Under the pieces are notes generated by a model. It did no database searches. It saw only the letters and a list, made by a program, of their open reading frames with translations, and was not told the origin of the DNA. Position numbers and translations under genes: made by a program. A DNA stretch of 64,000 bases from Scrofimicrobium sp. R131 (lineage in GTDB: Bacteria > Actinomycetota > Actinomycetes > Actinomycetales > Actinomycetaceae). The DNA is taken from the NCBI RefSeq assembly GCF_040256745.1, contig NZ_CP138335.1:992001-1056000 (forward strand), read 5' to 3'. Below are positions 7,725-18,267 of the stretch, piece by piece (the first letter of the stretch is position 1; each line of letters opens with the position of its first letter).

Positions 7725-10343
7725 ATGCCGTACCTGTCGCTGTCGTGGCTGCGTGACCACGTCGAAGTTCCCGGTGAGACAACGATTGCCGAGGTGGCCG
7801 AGGCCCTGGTTTCGGTGGGAATTGAGGAAGAGGAAATTCACCCCGCGAAGGTGATCGGCCCCCTCGTCGTGGGTCGGGTGCTCAGCGTGGCCCCGGAGAC
7901 GCACTCTAACGGCAAGACCGTGAACTACTGCCGGGTGGATGTGGGCCCCTACAACGATGAACCGGGGACCGGCAAGGAGCATTCTGAGCTGGCCTCACGC
8001 GGAATCATCTGCGGGGCACACAACTTCACCGTCGGCGACCGCGTCGTGGTGGCCCTGCCCGGCGCAGTGCTGCCGGGTCCGTTCCCCATTGCTCAGCGCA
8101 AAACCTACGGGCACGTCTCGGACGGGATGATTTGCTCGGAGCGCGAGCTTGGCTTGGGACAGGATCACGACGGGATTATCGTGCTGGATCGCCAGTTCCC
8201 GGCTCTGTCCGAGCTGGCGGTTGGGGAGGACCTGATTGGCCCGCTCCAACTGGGCGAAGAGGTGCTCGAGGTCAACGTCACCCCGGACCGGGGCTACGCC
8301 TTCTCTATCCGCGGGTTGGCGCGCGAGTACTCCCATTCGACCGGAGCGGTGTTCACTGACCACGGCCTGGCCGGTGAGCTTCCGCCCGCCTCGGACCAGG
8401 GTTTCACGGTCGAAGCTGACCCGGAGCTCTGCGATCGCTTTGTCACCCAGGTGGTGCGAGGACTCGACCCGCACGCACCCACCCCGCAGTGGATGGTGGA
8501 TCGCCTTGAGCAGGCCGGGATGCGATCAATTTCGCTGCCGGTCGACGTGACCAACTACGTCATGCTGGACCTGGGGCAGCCGCTCCACGCCTACGCGCTC
8601 GAGTCGGTGGCCGCCCCGATCGTGGTCCGCCGGGCCAAGGCGGGTGAGCCGTTCACCACCCTGGATGGGGTTGAGCGAGAGCTGTCCGACGAAGACATCG
8701 TCATCACCGACTCCCCGAACGGGCAGGCCGGCTCCCGCCTGATTGGGTTGGCCGGTGTGATGGGTGGGCTGGACTCCGAAGTCGGCGAGCACACCACCGA
8801 CGTCGTAATTGAAGGGGCCCATTTCAACTCGGTCTCCATCGCCCGCACTTCGCGGCGACACAAGCTTTCCTCCGAGGCGTCCAAGCGCTTCGAGCGGGGA
8901 GTGGATCCGGAACTGGCCCCGGTGGCGGTCCAGCGCACCGCAGAGCTGCTGGTCCAGTACGGGGGCGGCCAACTCGACCCGGTCCGCTTTGACCTGGACC
9001 GAACCGTGCCGCTGCCCGCGGTGCGCCTGCGCCTGAGCGAAGCCGAGCGCCTGACCGGGCGGTCCTACGCTCCCGAGCGGATCGTAGAGATTCTGGAGCT
9101 GATTGGAGCGCAGGTCACCCGGGATGGGGACGAGCTGGTGGTTCAGCCGCCGAGTTGGCGCCCCGACCTGACCGGTCCCGCGCACCTGGTGGAGGAGATC
9201 GCCCGGATCGACGGCTACGACGAGATCCCGACCCGGCTTCCGGCGACGGCCACTTCGGCCGCACTCACCCCGATCCAAACCACCCGGCGCCGGGTGGCCC
9301 AGACGCTGGCCCAGGCCGGGGCGGTGGAGGTGCTGTCCTATCCGTTCATCGGTTCGGCGCACGACCGTCAGCACCTGGCTGCGGACGATCCGCGGCGCCA
9401 GGCCCTGCGGCTGCGGAACCCGCTGGCAGACGATGCTCCACTGCTGCGCACCACCATTTTGGATTCGCTGCTGGACGTGGCGGAGCGAAATGCTGCTCGC
9501 TCTAACCCGCGCCTAGCCATCTTTGAGCTGGGATCGGTTACCCTCCCGGCCGGAACAGTTCCCGCCCCGATTCCGGGGGTGAGCCAGCGCCCGACCGAGG
9601 CCGAACTGGCCGCACTGCACGCGGGGGTTCCGGCCCAACCGTGGCACGTAGCCGGCGTTTATGGCGGTCCCTTGGGACCGTCGGCGGTGCTGAGTCCGAC
9701 CCGCACCTGGGACTGGGCGGACGCGATCGCTCAGGCCCGCCGGGTGGCTAGTGCCGTCGGGGTGGACCTGCAGGTGACCCGAGCCTGGGTACCGGCTGAC
9801 ACGCCGCGTATTCCGGGGCCGCCCGTTCCGACGCCGGCGGCTGCGCCCGAAGCGGTTGCTCCCTGGCATCCGGGTCGGGTAGCCCGCCTGTATGCCCGGC
9901 GAGGCAAGGCGCTGGTCGAGGTGGGCCTGGCCGGGGAACTGCACCCACAGGTGGTCAGCGAATACGGCCTGCCCGCGCGCACGGCTGCGTTCGAGTTGGA
10001 TCTGGATCTGCTGCACGACCTGGTCCAGGCGGAGCCGGTGCAGGTAGAGAAGGTTTCGGTTTACCCCGTGGCCAAGCTGGACCTGGCCCTGGTGCTGCCC
10101 CAGACCGTGCCCGCCGCCGACGTTGAACGAGTTTTGCAGCAAAGCGTCGGGCCGGTGTTGGAGAGCCTGCAGCTGTTCGACATTTACCAGGGATCCCAGG
10201 TGGCGGAAGGGTCACGGTCGCTGGCCTACTCGCTCACCCTGCGCGCACCCGATCGGACCTTGGGGTCGAAGGAAGTGGCTAAACTACGTGAGAAGGCAAT
10301 TCACGACCTGACCAAGCGGCTCGGGGCGGAACTCCGAGCCTAA
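7725..10343 (+). CDS. pheT: Phenylalanyl-tRNA synthetase beta subunit
   Basis: 872 residues, a normal length. The domains are in the usual order: an N-terminal core, an EMAP-like tRNA-binding domain (~residues 40-155, GIICGAHNFTVGDRV), B3/B4 editing core, B5 (RLTGRSYAPERIVEIL), a pseudo-catalytic region, and the C-terminal FDX-ACB anticodon-binding domain (VSVYPVAKLDLALVLP). The ATG at 7725 gives MPYLSLSWLRDHV, the standard start. A Pro/Ala-rich segment with a proline run around residues 690-710 is a lineage-specific linker in the pseudo-catalytic part. Confidence 0.96.
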   Translation: MPYLSLSWLRDHVEVPGETTIAEVAEALVSVGIEEEEIHPAKVIGPLVVGRVLSVAPETHSNGKTVNYCRVDVGPYNDEPGTGKEHSELASRGIICGAHNFTVGDRVVVALPGAVLPGPFPIAQRKTYGHVSDGMICSERELGLGQDHDGIIVLDRQFPALSELAVGEDLIGPLQLGEEVLEVNVTPDRGYAFSIRGLAREYSHSTGAVFTDHGLAGELPPASDQGFTVEADPELCDRFVTQVVRGLDPHAPTPQWMVDRLEQAGMRSISLPVDVTNYVMLDLGQPLHAYALESVAAPIVVRRAKAGEPFTTLDGVERELSDEDIVITDSPNGQAGSRLIGLAGVMGGLDSEVGEHTTDVVIEGAHFNSVSIARTSRRHKLSSEASKRFERGVDPELAPVAVQRTAELLVQYGGGQLDPVRFDLDRTVPLPAVRLRLSEAERLTGRSYAPERIVEILELIGAQVTRDGDELVVQPPSWRPDLTGPAHLVEEIARIDGYDEIPTRLPATATSAALTPIQTTRRRVAQTLAQAGAVEVLSYPFIGSAHDRQHLAADDPRRQALRLRNPLADDAPLLRTTILDSLLDVAERNAARSNPRLAIFELGSVTLPAGTVPAPIPGVSQRPTEAELAALHAGVPAQPWHVAGVYGGPLGPSAVLSPTRTWDWADAIAQARRVASAVGVDLQVTRAWVPADTPRIPGPPVPTPAAAPEAVAPWHPGRVARLYARRGKALVEVGLAGELHPQVVSEYGLPARTAAFELDLDLLHDLVQAEPVQVEKVSVYPVAKLDLALVLPQTVPAADVERVLQQSVGPVLESLQLFDIYQGSQVAEGSRSLAYSLTLRAPDRTLGSKEVAKLREKAIHDLTKRLGAELRA

Positions 10344-10384
10344 GGCCCCGGGTCTTCGGCCACCAACAGTGAGAAGGTTAAGGC

Positions 10385-10873
10385 ATGAAAGTTCTGGTAA
10401 CGGCAGCGAGCCGTCACGGTTCAACCCTGGAAGTGGCCGAGGCGATTGCCCAGCGGCTGAAGACACACGGCATTGACGTGGAACAGTTGCCGCCCGAGTC
10501 GGTGGACTCGCTCGACCCCTACGACGGGGTGGTAGTGGGCTCCGCGGTGTACCTGCGCCAGTGGGCCGACACGGCGAAAAACTTCGTCCAACGATTCCAC
10601 CAGGACTTGCGCGACAAGCCGTCCTGGGCTTTCTCGGTCGGGATTTCCGAGGTGGCCAAGGGTCGACCCGAAGACGTTCACCGGATTGGGCCGGTGGCGG
10701 TGGACGGGGTGTTCCACGGCCAGAAAGTGTTCCCGGGCCGGTACGACCCGTCCAACCTGAACCTGCGGGAACGGTCGATCGGGTACGTGGCCGGGGCCGT
10801 CGAAGGTGACTACCGCGACTGGCAGGAGATCGGTCAGTGGGCAGACGAGATTGCACAGGAGTTGGGCGCGTAG
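10385..10873 (+). CDS. Flavodoxin-domain protein
   Basis: 162 residues. The N-terminus MKVLVTAASRHGSTLEVAEAI is the FMN phosphate-binding loop of flavodoxin-like proteins, and DPYDGVVVGSAVYLRQW is the second FMN-contact region. This size and pattern match actinobacterial proteins annotated as flavodoxin or protoporphyrinogen-oxidase HemG-like, but no haem gene is nearby and the substrate is unknown. A GAGAAGG ribosome site precedes the start. It stands between pheT and argR in the same direction, 41 bp after pheT. Confidence 0.8.
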   Translation: MKVLVTAASRHGSTLEVAEAIAQRLKTHGIDVEQLPPESVDSLDPYDGVVVGSAVYLRQWADTAKNFVQRFHQDLRDKPSWAFSVGISEVAKGRPEDVHRIGPVAVDGVFHGQKVFPGRYDPSNLNLRERSIGYVAGAVEGDYRDWQEIGQWADEIAQELGA

Positions 10874-10903
10874 CTGTGACGTGTTGAATAGCGGACGCGT
10901 TCG

Positions 10904-10934
10904 CATGTTTATCCATTCCTTCGTATAGTTATTC
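10904..10934 (+). promoter_or_regulatory. argR promoter with ARG-box-like sequence
   Basis: CATGTTTATCCATTCC (10904-10919) keeps the CATG..TA...ATTC skeleton of the ArgR operator, and an ATTCAT half-site follows at 10931-10936. A TATAGT -10 element is at 10924-10929, so a bound repressor would cover the promoter. The predicted transcription start is ~10935. Matches are by eye and imperfect. Confidence 0.4.
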
Positions 10935-10967
10935 ATGAGAGAACTCATGGTGACCGAGGGGGTGGAA

Positions 10968-11507
10968 ATGGCGCAGGCAAATACGCCAATTGCGACCAAA
11001 GCCGCACGCCACGGGATCATTACCGAGGTGCTGGCTAGTCAGCCGATCTCATCGCAAGAGCAGTTGCGCCGGGTCCTGGCCGACCGGGGAATCGAAATCG
11101 CCCAGGCCACGCTTTCACGGGACCTGCTCGAGATGGAAGCCACGAAGGTCCGCAGTGAGGACGGTTCGCTGGTTTACACCGTGCCGAACTGGGACGGGAC
11201 CCCCACCCATCAGCAGGAGGGGACTATGACCCGGCTGGCACGCTGGTGTCAGGACCTGCTCATCAGCGGAGATGCGGCGCAAAACTTGCTGGTGCTGCGC
11301 ACCCCGGTCGGGGCCGCCAACCTGTTGGGCTCGGCGATTGACACCGCCCGGCTGGACGGCGTGGTCGGCACAATTGCCGGAGATGACACCATTTTGCTGA
11401 TTTGTCGCGACACCGAAGCAGCCGCCGCCGTTTACCGGCAACTGCTGGAGTTGGCCGATCCCGCACCATCACAGAAAACAACTAGGAGCAAGCATGTCGC
11501 AGGGTAA
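10968..11507 (+). CDS. argR: Arginine repressor
   Basis: 179 residues from the ATG at 10968, which follows a GAGGGGGTGG ribosome site. The N-terminal winged helix includes [10 protein letters not shown] and the recognition-helix segment [15 protein letters not shown] (~residues 46-60). The C-terminal hexamerisation/arginine-binding domain contains [16 protein letters not shown] and the [15 protein letters not shown] motif. In-frame ATGs at 10947 and 10935 are alternatives. The one at 10935 lies 5 nt after a TATAGT -10 and could be a leaderless start. The last 14 bp overlap argG, so the repressor is probably co-transcribed with its target. Confidence 0.92.
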   Translation: MAQANTPIATKAARHGIITEVLASQPISSQEQLRRVLADRGIEIAQATLSRDLLEMEATKVRSEDGSLVYTVPNWDGTPTHQQEGTMTRLARWCQDLLISGDAAQNLLVLRTPVGAANLLGSAIDTARLDGVVGTIAGDDTILLICRDTEAAAAVYRQLLELADPAPSQKTTRSKHVAG

Positions 11508-12717
11508 AGACCGGGTCGTACTGGCCTACTCCGGAGGGTTGGATACCTCCGTGGCCATCGGTTGGATTCAGGAACAGACCGGTCAGGAAGTCATCGCGGT
11601 TGCGGTCGACGTCGGCCAGGGGGGCGAGGACCTGCAGGTGATCCGCCAGCGCGCGCTCGACTGCGGTGCCGTTGAAGCCTACGTGGTGGATGCCCGTGAC
11701 GAGTTCGCCAACGACTACCTGGTCCCCGCCATTAAAGCTAACTCGATGTACCAGGGCCGCTACCCGCTGGTGTCCGCCCTGTCCCGGCCGCTGATTTCCA
11801 AGCACCTGGTGAAGGCAGCCCGGCAGTTCGGTGGCTCCACCGTGGCCCACGGGTGCACCGGTAAGGGCAACGACCAGGTCCGGTTCGAAGTATCCATCAC
11901 CTCGATCGCCCCGGATCTGAAGTGCATCGCTCCGGTTCGCGACCTGGCTTTGACCCGGGACGTGGCTATTGACTACGCCAACAAGCACTCCCTCCCGATC
12001 GAGACCACCAAGCACAACCCGTTCTCGATTGACCAGAACGTCTGGGGCCGGGCCATTGAGACCGGGTTCCTGGAGGACATTTGGAACGCGCCCACCAAGG
12101 ACGTCTACAACTACACCGATGACCCGACCTACCCGCCGCTGCCCGACGAAGTGGAGATCACCTTCGAGCAGGGTGTGCCGGTCGCCTTGGATGGACAGAA
12201 GAAGTCGGTCCTGGAGATCGTGCAGGAACTCAATCGCCGGGCGGGCGCCCAGGGAATTGGGCGGATCGATATCGTGGAGGACCGGCTGGTCGGAATCAAG
12301 TCGCGCGAAATCTACGAGGCCCCGGCCGCAATCGTGCTGATCAATGCGCACGAAGAGCTGGAGAACGTCACGTTGGAGCGGGAGCAGGCCCGGTTCAAGA
12401 AGCGCGTGGATCTGCGCTGGGGCGAACTGGTCTACGACGGCCAGTGGTTCTCCCCGCTGAAGCAGTCGCTGGATGCCTTCGTCGACTCGACCCAGCTTTA
12501 CGTCAGCGGCACTGTCCGGATGACCCTGCACGGGGGTCGGGCCGTGGTTACCGGACGCAAGTCCGACACCTCGCTCTACGACTTCAACCTGGCCACCTAC
12601 GAGACGGGTGACACCTTCGACCAGTCGCATTCGCGTGGGTTTATTGAAATCTACGGTCTGTCCGCCAAGCAGGCGGCGGCCCGTGATGCCCGGTTCGGAC
12701 GGGGGCTCCAGCTCTAA
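11494..12717 (+). CDS. argG: Argininosuccinate synthase
   Basis: 407 residues. Joins citrulline and aspartate using ATP. The PP-loop [12 protein letters not shown] is at residues ~10-21, and conserved substrate-binding segments include [18 protein letters not shown] and a C-terminal [16 protein letters not shown]. An AGGAG ribosome site lies inside the end of argR. Downstream, instead of argH, lies a wecB/glycosyltransferase pair and a convergent arginine deiminase; argH follows 4 kb later. Confidence 0.97.
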   Translation: MSQGKDRVVLAYSGGLDTSVAIGWIQEQTGQEVIAVAVDVGQGGEDLQVIRQRALDCGAVEAYVVDARDEFANDYLVPAIKANSMYQGRYPLVSALSRPLISKHLVKAARQFGGSTVAHGCTGKGNDQVRFEVSITSIAPDLKCIAPVRDLALTRDVAIDYANKHSLPIETTKHNPFSIDQNVWGRAIETGFLEDIWNAPTKDVYNYTDDPTYPPLPDEVEITFEQGVPVALDGQKKSVLEIVQELNRRAGAQGIGRIDIVEDRLVGIKSREIYEAPAAIVLINAHEELENVTLEREQARFKKRVDLRWGELVYDGQWFSPLKQSLDAFVDSTQLYVSGTVRMTLHGGRAVVTGRKSDTSLYDFNLATYETGDTFDQSHSRGFIEIYGLSAKQAAARDARFGRGLQL

Positions 12718-12831
12718 CCAACGGGTGTGACAACCGACATAGACCTACTCAAACCGCAGGTCAGGCCCCCTTTTTCCGCCTAAGATGTGGGCAGCTCGCA
12801 TGTCCGAGGCGAGAGATAGAGGGCTGTCTAA

Positions 12832-14103
12832 GTGGAGATACAGGTTGCTGCTGGAGAAAAGATCCAGGTGCTGGTCGTTGTCGGGACCAGACCGGAAGCA
12901 ATCAAAATGGTTCCGGTGATTAGTGCGCTGGAACAGTCGGATGATTTTGAGACGATTGTGCTGGCGACCGGCCAGCATTCAACCATGGTCGCGGAGATTA
13001 TCACCGAGGCTGGCCTGCGACTGGACGCAGATTTGCAGGTCAGCCATCCGGGTGAGTCGCTGAACCAAATGTTCGCCCGCGTGATGGTGGGGGTCGACCA
13101 GGTGGCCCGGGAGCGGGCTATCCCGGACGACTACCGGGTGTCGGAGAATCACGGGGCGCTGGTCCCCGCGCTCTGTCTGGTGCACGGGGACACCTCGTCT
13201 GCGGCCGCGGCGGCGGTGGCGGCCTTCAACCTGCAGATTCCCGTGGTTCACGTGGAAGCAGGGCTTCGGACCAACAACATTTTGTCCCCCTTCCCGGAAG
13301 AGGGAAACCGCCAGATCATTTCGCGCCTGTCGGCCCTGCACCTGGCACCCACGCCCGAGGCCAAAGTGAACTTGATTCGGGAAGGGGTGGACATCGACCG
13401 AATCCTGGTCACCGGGAACACGTCGATTGACATGCTCCGCTCCGCCCTCTGCACCGGGACCGGCTTTGGCCCCGACCTGGCCCATCTGCATCCGAGCGGA
13501 GAGCGCCCCCTGGTGCTGGTAACCGCGCACCGGCGAGAAAACTGGGGGCGTGGGCTGGAAAACATTGCCGGCGCGATCGCAATCCTGGCGGAGCGCTACC
13601 CGAACCACGACTTCGTGATTCCGCTGCACCCAAACCCGAAGGCACAGGATGCTTTCCGAGAGGCGCTGGGGGAGCGGCCGAACTGCCATCTGGTCCCTGC
13701 CCGGCGATACCCCGACTTTGCCCGCCTGATGCAGGCGGCCCTGCTGGTCATTTCCGATTCGGGGGGAGTTCAGGAGGAAGCGCCCTCGCTGGGCACTCCG
13801 GTGCTGGTCACCCGGGAGACGACCGAGCGGTGGGAAGGAGTCCACGCCGGCACTCTGGAACTGATCGGCACCGAGCGTGACCGGATTGTGGCTGCCGCGG
13901 CGGAGCTGCTGGACCACCCGGCCGAGATTGCCCGGCGCGGACAAATCCCCAACCCTTACGGTGACGGCTATGCGGCTGAACGCATGGTTCAGGCGCTGGC
14001 CAACGTGTTTGGAAGGGGGGAACCGGTCCGCGAATACCAGGCCGACCGGCTCGGAGCCGCCGTCCGCAAGCATGCCAACATGCAGATTCGGCTCGTCAGT
14101 TGA
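12832..14103 (+). CDS. wecB: UDP-N-acetylglucosamine 2-epimerase (non-hydrolysing)
   Basis: 423 residues. Interconverts UDP-GlcNAc and UDP-ManNAc, a donor for cell-wall or capsular polysaccharides. The signature VVVGTRPEAIKM is at residues ~15-26; other family blocks are GQHSTMV, LVHGDTSSAAAAA, VEAGLRTNNILSPFPEEGNRQ, TAHRRENWG and ISDSGGVQEEAPSLG. The start is a GTG at 12832, with AGAGGG ~11 nt upstream as a modest ribosome site. A possible -10 (TAAGAT, 12781-12786) lies in the 114-bp gap after argG. The residues after ~400 form a short extra tail. The stop overlaps the next gene's start (TTGA). Confidence 0.92.
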   Translation: MEIQVAAGEKIQVLVVVGTRPEAIKMVPVISALEQSDDFETIVLATGQHSTMVAEIITEAGLRLDADLQVSHPGESLNQMFARVMVGVDQVARERAIPDDYRVSENHGALVPALCLVHGDTSSAAAAAVAAFNLQIPVVHVEAGLRTNNILSPFPEEGNRQIISRLSALHLAPTPEAKVNLIREGVDIDRILVTGNTSIDMLRSALCTGTGFGPDLAHLHPSGERPLVLVTAHRRENWGRGLENIAGAIAILAERYPNHDFVIPLHPNPKAQDAFREALGERPNCHLVPARRYPDFARLMQAALLVISDSGGVQEEAPSLGTPVLVTRETTERWEGVHAGTLELIGTERDRIVAAAAELLDHPAEIARRGQIPNPYGDGYAAERMVQALANVFGRGEPVREYQADRLGAAVRKHANMQIRLVS

Positions 14104-15386
14104 TTTGGGGGATGCCGGCCTGGGCGCTGCCCATCTTCCTCTTTGCGCTGCTGCTGATCCTGTTTTCCGTCGGGGATCTGTTGTTTCTGGCCGTTTCTGC
14201 CCTGCGGGAACGCCACCTGCAAACCCCGCCCGGGCGACACCGTCTGCGTGAGGACGACTTCCTGTGGGTGTTTTTGGTCCCTGCGTTGAACGAGGAAGTG
14301 ACCATCGCCGACTCGGTTGAGCGTCTGGGCCGGGTCCGGGTCAGCAACAAGGTGATCCTGGTGATCAACGACGGCTCCGAGGACCGGACCGGGGAGATCC
14401 TGGCCGGGCTGGACGTGCCCGAGCTGCGGGTCTTGACCAGGACCCTGCCCGAGGCCAGACAGGGCAAATCCGAAGCGCTCAACCAGGCGTGGGACTACCT
14501 GCACCGGGAGGTGCTGGCCGAACCGAAATGGGCCGACTGGTCCACCGACCGAGTCCTGGTCGGGATCGTGGACGCTGACGGACGCCTCGACGAGGAGGTG
14601 GGTCGCCTCGCCGCCCACTTCGCCGACCCAAAGCTGGCCGGGATCCAGTGTCTGGTGCGGATGTACAACCGAGATTCCATTCTCACCTACTGTCAGGACC
14701 TCGAGTTCGCCATTTTTGGGTCCCTGTTTCAGCTGGGCCGAGCCCGGCACGGGGTGGCCAACATGGGTGGGAACGGGCAGGTGAACCGGCTGGCCGCGCT
14801 GGACGAGCTGGTGGAGGAGGGGCAGACTGGCCCCTGGCGCGCCGCTCGCCTAACCGAGGATCAGGACATTGGCCTGCGCCTAATTGAGCGCGGGTGGTAC
14901 GGCGCCCAAAGCCTGAGCGTAGCCGTGCACCAGCAGGCGCTGCACTCGCTCCGGGCGCTCTACCGGCAACGGACCCGGTGGGCCCAAGGGGCTTGGCAGT
15001 CCCTCTCGCACCTGTCTACCGTTCGGACCAACCGCCACCTGCGGCTGGTGGATCGCCTCGACCAGGTGGCCTATCTGCTGACCCCGTTTATCCAGGCGGT
15101 GGTCGGCGTGAGTCTGGTCCTAAGCGTGATCTTTTTGCTGACCGGAATGGTCACAATTCAGGTCAGTCTGGTCCCGGTGGTCCTCTTTGTCGTGTTCTCT
15201 TTTGGTCCGGGCATCATCGGGCTATTGGTCTCCAGGCGAGGGACATCGGTGTTCAAAACCATCTGGTTGGCGCTGCTGTACCTGGGCTACACCTGGCTGA
15301 TCTACCCGGTGGTGTTCCAGGGGCTCTGGCGCGAACTGCGCGGGCACCGGACCTGGGCCAAAACAGCGCGCGAACAGCTGACCTAA
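14100..15386 (+). CDS. Family 2 membrane glycosyltransferase
   Basis: 428 residues from a TTG at 14100 that overlaps the wecB stop; an ATG at 14112 is the alternative. It has one N-terminal membrane helix (~residues 8-32), a cytoplasmic GT-A domain (~50-310) and two to three C-terminal helices (~325-410). The processive-type motifs are complete: VINDGSEDR, GIVDADGRLDE (DxD), LTEDQDIGLRL (TED) and RQRTRWAQGAWQ (QxxRW), as in hyaluronan, cellulose and poly-GlcNAc synthases. Coupling to wecB suggests a ManNAc- or GlcNAc-containing surface polysaccharide, but the product cannot be read from the sequence. The 3' end overlaps arcA by 4 bp. Confidence 0.85.
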   Translation: MIWGMPAWALPIFLFALLLILFSVGDLLFLAVSALRERHLQTPPGRHRLREDDFLWVFLVPALNEEVTIADSVERLGRVRVSNKVILVINDGSEDRTGEILAGLDVPELRVLTRTLPEARQGKSEALNQAWDYLHREVLAEPKWADWSTDRVLVGIVDADGRLDEEVGRLAAHFADPKLAGIQCLVRMYNRDSILTYCQDLEFAIFGSLFQLGRARHGVANMGGNGQVNRLAALDELVEEGQTGPWRAARLTEDQDIGLRLIERGWYGAQSLSVAVHQQALHSLRALYRQRTRWAQGAWQSLSHLSTVRTNRHLRLVDRLDQVAYLLTPFIQAVVGVSLVLSVIFLLTGMVTIQVSLVPVVLFVVFSFGPGIIGLLVSRRGTSVFKTIWLALLYLGYTWLIYPVVFQGLWRELRGHRTWAKTAREQLT

Positions 15387-16684
15387 ACCTGAGCCCGCCG
15401 GACCGGGCAGGACATGCAGCGCGGTCCGCCGCGTCCCCGACCAAGCTCCGACCCGAACACGGAGAACACTTCGATTCCGGCCTGTTCCAGCGCCCGGATC
15501 GAGCGCGGAGTGCGATCGTAGGCCACCACTTGGCCCGGGCTGAGCGCCAGCATGTTGAAGCCGTCATTCCACTGTTCGCGGGCCAGCTCCGCCTCGGTTC
15601 CCTCCGGGATGATGAATCGGATTGGGCGGCCGAGCGCCCGGGGCAGCGCCTGCTCCAACGGCAGGTCATCCATCACCAGTCGGGGGCGATCACCATCACG
15701 AACCAGCGAAATTGTGCGGGCCGATCGGATCGGGGGATAGATGATAAATGAGTCCCGATCCACCTGGGTCAAGACCGTATCCAAATGCATGAACTCCCGC
15801 TGGTGAGGCAGCATCACTGCCAGCACGTGATCGGCCTGTCCCTGGGCGAAAAGGCGGGAAGCCAGACGCTCCACCCCCTGAGGGTTGGTCCGCTCGGACA
15901 GTCCAATGGCCAGGAGGCCGTCGCCAAGCACCATGATGTCGCCGCCCTCGACCGAGCGGATTGGGCCCGAGGTGCCGTTGGTCCACCGCGTGAAGTCGGC
16001 GCCGGCAAACCGGGGGTGCCACTGGTAGATGGCCGAGTAGTGCAGGGGCTCGCGGCGCCGGGACTCCCGCTTCATCGAGTTGATGGCCACCCCGCCGTAA
16101 ATCCATGCGGAGGCATCCCGGGCAAACAGGTGGTTGGGTAGCGGCGAGATCAGGAACTCGTTTTCCGCCAGCGTTTGAGCCACCAGCGAGGAGGTGGGGG
16201 AGACCCGCTGCCAATCGCCCAGGGTCAAACCTTCAATGCAGACCGACGCCAGCGCGGCCGAGTCCAACTCAGCTGCCCACTCTTCCACCGCGGGGGCCAA
16301 CAGCGGCCCCAAATAGAGTCGGTTAATTGTGTTTTCCAACACATACTGACGGGCTTCTGGGTGGTCCAGCGTCTCGATCAGCAGGTCGGTAAAGTGCAGC
16401 ACCTGCACCCCGCGGTCGCGCATCACCTCGACAAAGTAGTCGTGTTCGCGCTTGGCGGCGGTCGGCGACAGCAGGTCGTCAAACAGAAGCTCGTCGTGGT
16501 TTTGCGGGGTGAGCCGCTCAATCTCAAGCCCGGGGCGGTGCACGATCACCGACTCGAGCCGCCCCACCTCCGACTCAACTCGCGGAACAAACGTCGTCTC
16601 ATTTGACGGGTGGGTAGGCCCAAGTCCAACCACGATCAGCACATCCAATTCGTCCGGGTCCCCGCGTGGGCGGGCGGTCACCAT
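15383..16684 (-). CDS. arcA: Arginine deiminase
   Basis: 433 residues. Hydrolyses arginine to citrulline and ammonia. The core starts at ESEVGRLESVIVHRPG (~residue 35). FARDASAWIYGG, VEGGDIMVLGDG and the C-terminal GGPRCMSCPV with the catalytic cysteine (Cys423) are all present. The ~34-residue N-terminal extension is unusual. The promoter-like TAGAGT at 16688-16693 lies 6 nt before a GTG at codon 2, so the real start may be that GTG in a leaderless mRNA. No arcB, arcC or arginine/ornithine antiporter is adjacent. The gene is divergent from argH, and its product citrulline is the ArgG substrate. Confidence 0.93.
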   Translation of the reverse strand: MVTARPRGDPDELDVLIVVGLGPTHPSNETTFVPRVESEVGRLESVIVHRPGLEIERLTPQNHDELLFDDLLSPTAAKREHDYFVEVMRDRGVQVLHFTDLLIETLDHPEARQYVLENTINRLYLGPLLAPAVEEWAAELDSAALASVCIEGLTLGDWQRVSPTSSLVAQTLAENEFLISPLPNHLFARDASAWIYGGVAINSMKRESRRREPLHYSAIYQWHPRFAGADFTRWTNGTSGPIRSVEGGDIMVLGDGLLAIGLSERTNPQGVERLASRLFAQGQADHVLAVMLPHQREFMHLDTVLTQVDRDSFIIYPPIRSARTISLVRDGDRPRLVMDDLPLEQALPRALGRPIRFIIPEGTEAELAREQWNDGFNMLALSPGQVVAYDRTPRSIRALEQAGIEVFSVFGSELGRGRGGPRCMSCPVRRAQV

Positions 16685-16687
16685 CCC

Positions 16688-16774
16688 ACTCTACCGATCG
16701 CGGCCGGGCGGCGGGGGACGATTGCCTTCTGCCAGGTGGACCGGTGGCCCGCCCGGGCCGACAAAGGGCATGAT
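16688..16774. promoter_or_regulatory. arcA/argH divergent promoter region
   Basis: On the minus strand TAGAGT (16688-16693) points to arcA. On the plus strand CATGAT (16769-16774) lies 6 nt before the argH ATG, and argH has no ribosome site. CATGATTAAA (16769-16778) matches the first half of the Bacillus-type ARG box, so ArgR could sit on the argH start. The operator match is weak and by eye. Confidence 0.35.
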
Positions 16775-16777
16775 TAA

Positions 16778-18217
<1,440 letters not shown>

Positions 18218-18267
18218 AGTAAACTGGGCCTGGGCTCAAGCCCACAACCATCATGAGGAGAAATGTA

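Noticed and set aside
18218-18267. T-box leader for tyrS
   Set aside because: The gap is only 50 bp and lacks the T-box sequence; the TGGGCT/AGCCCA hairpin is too small.
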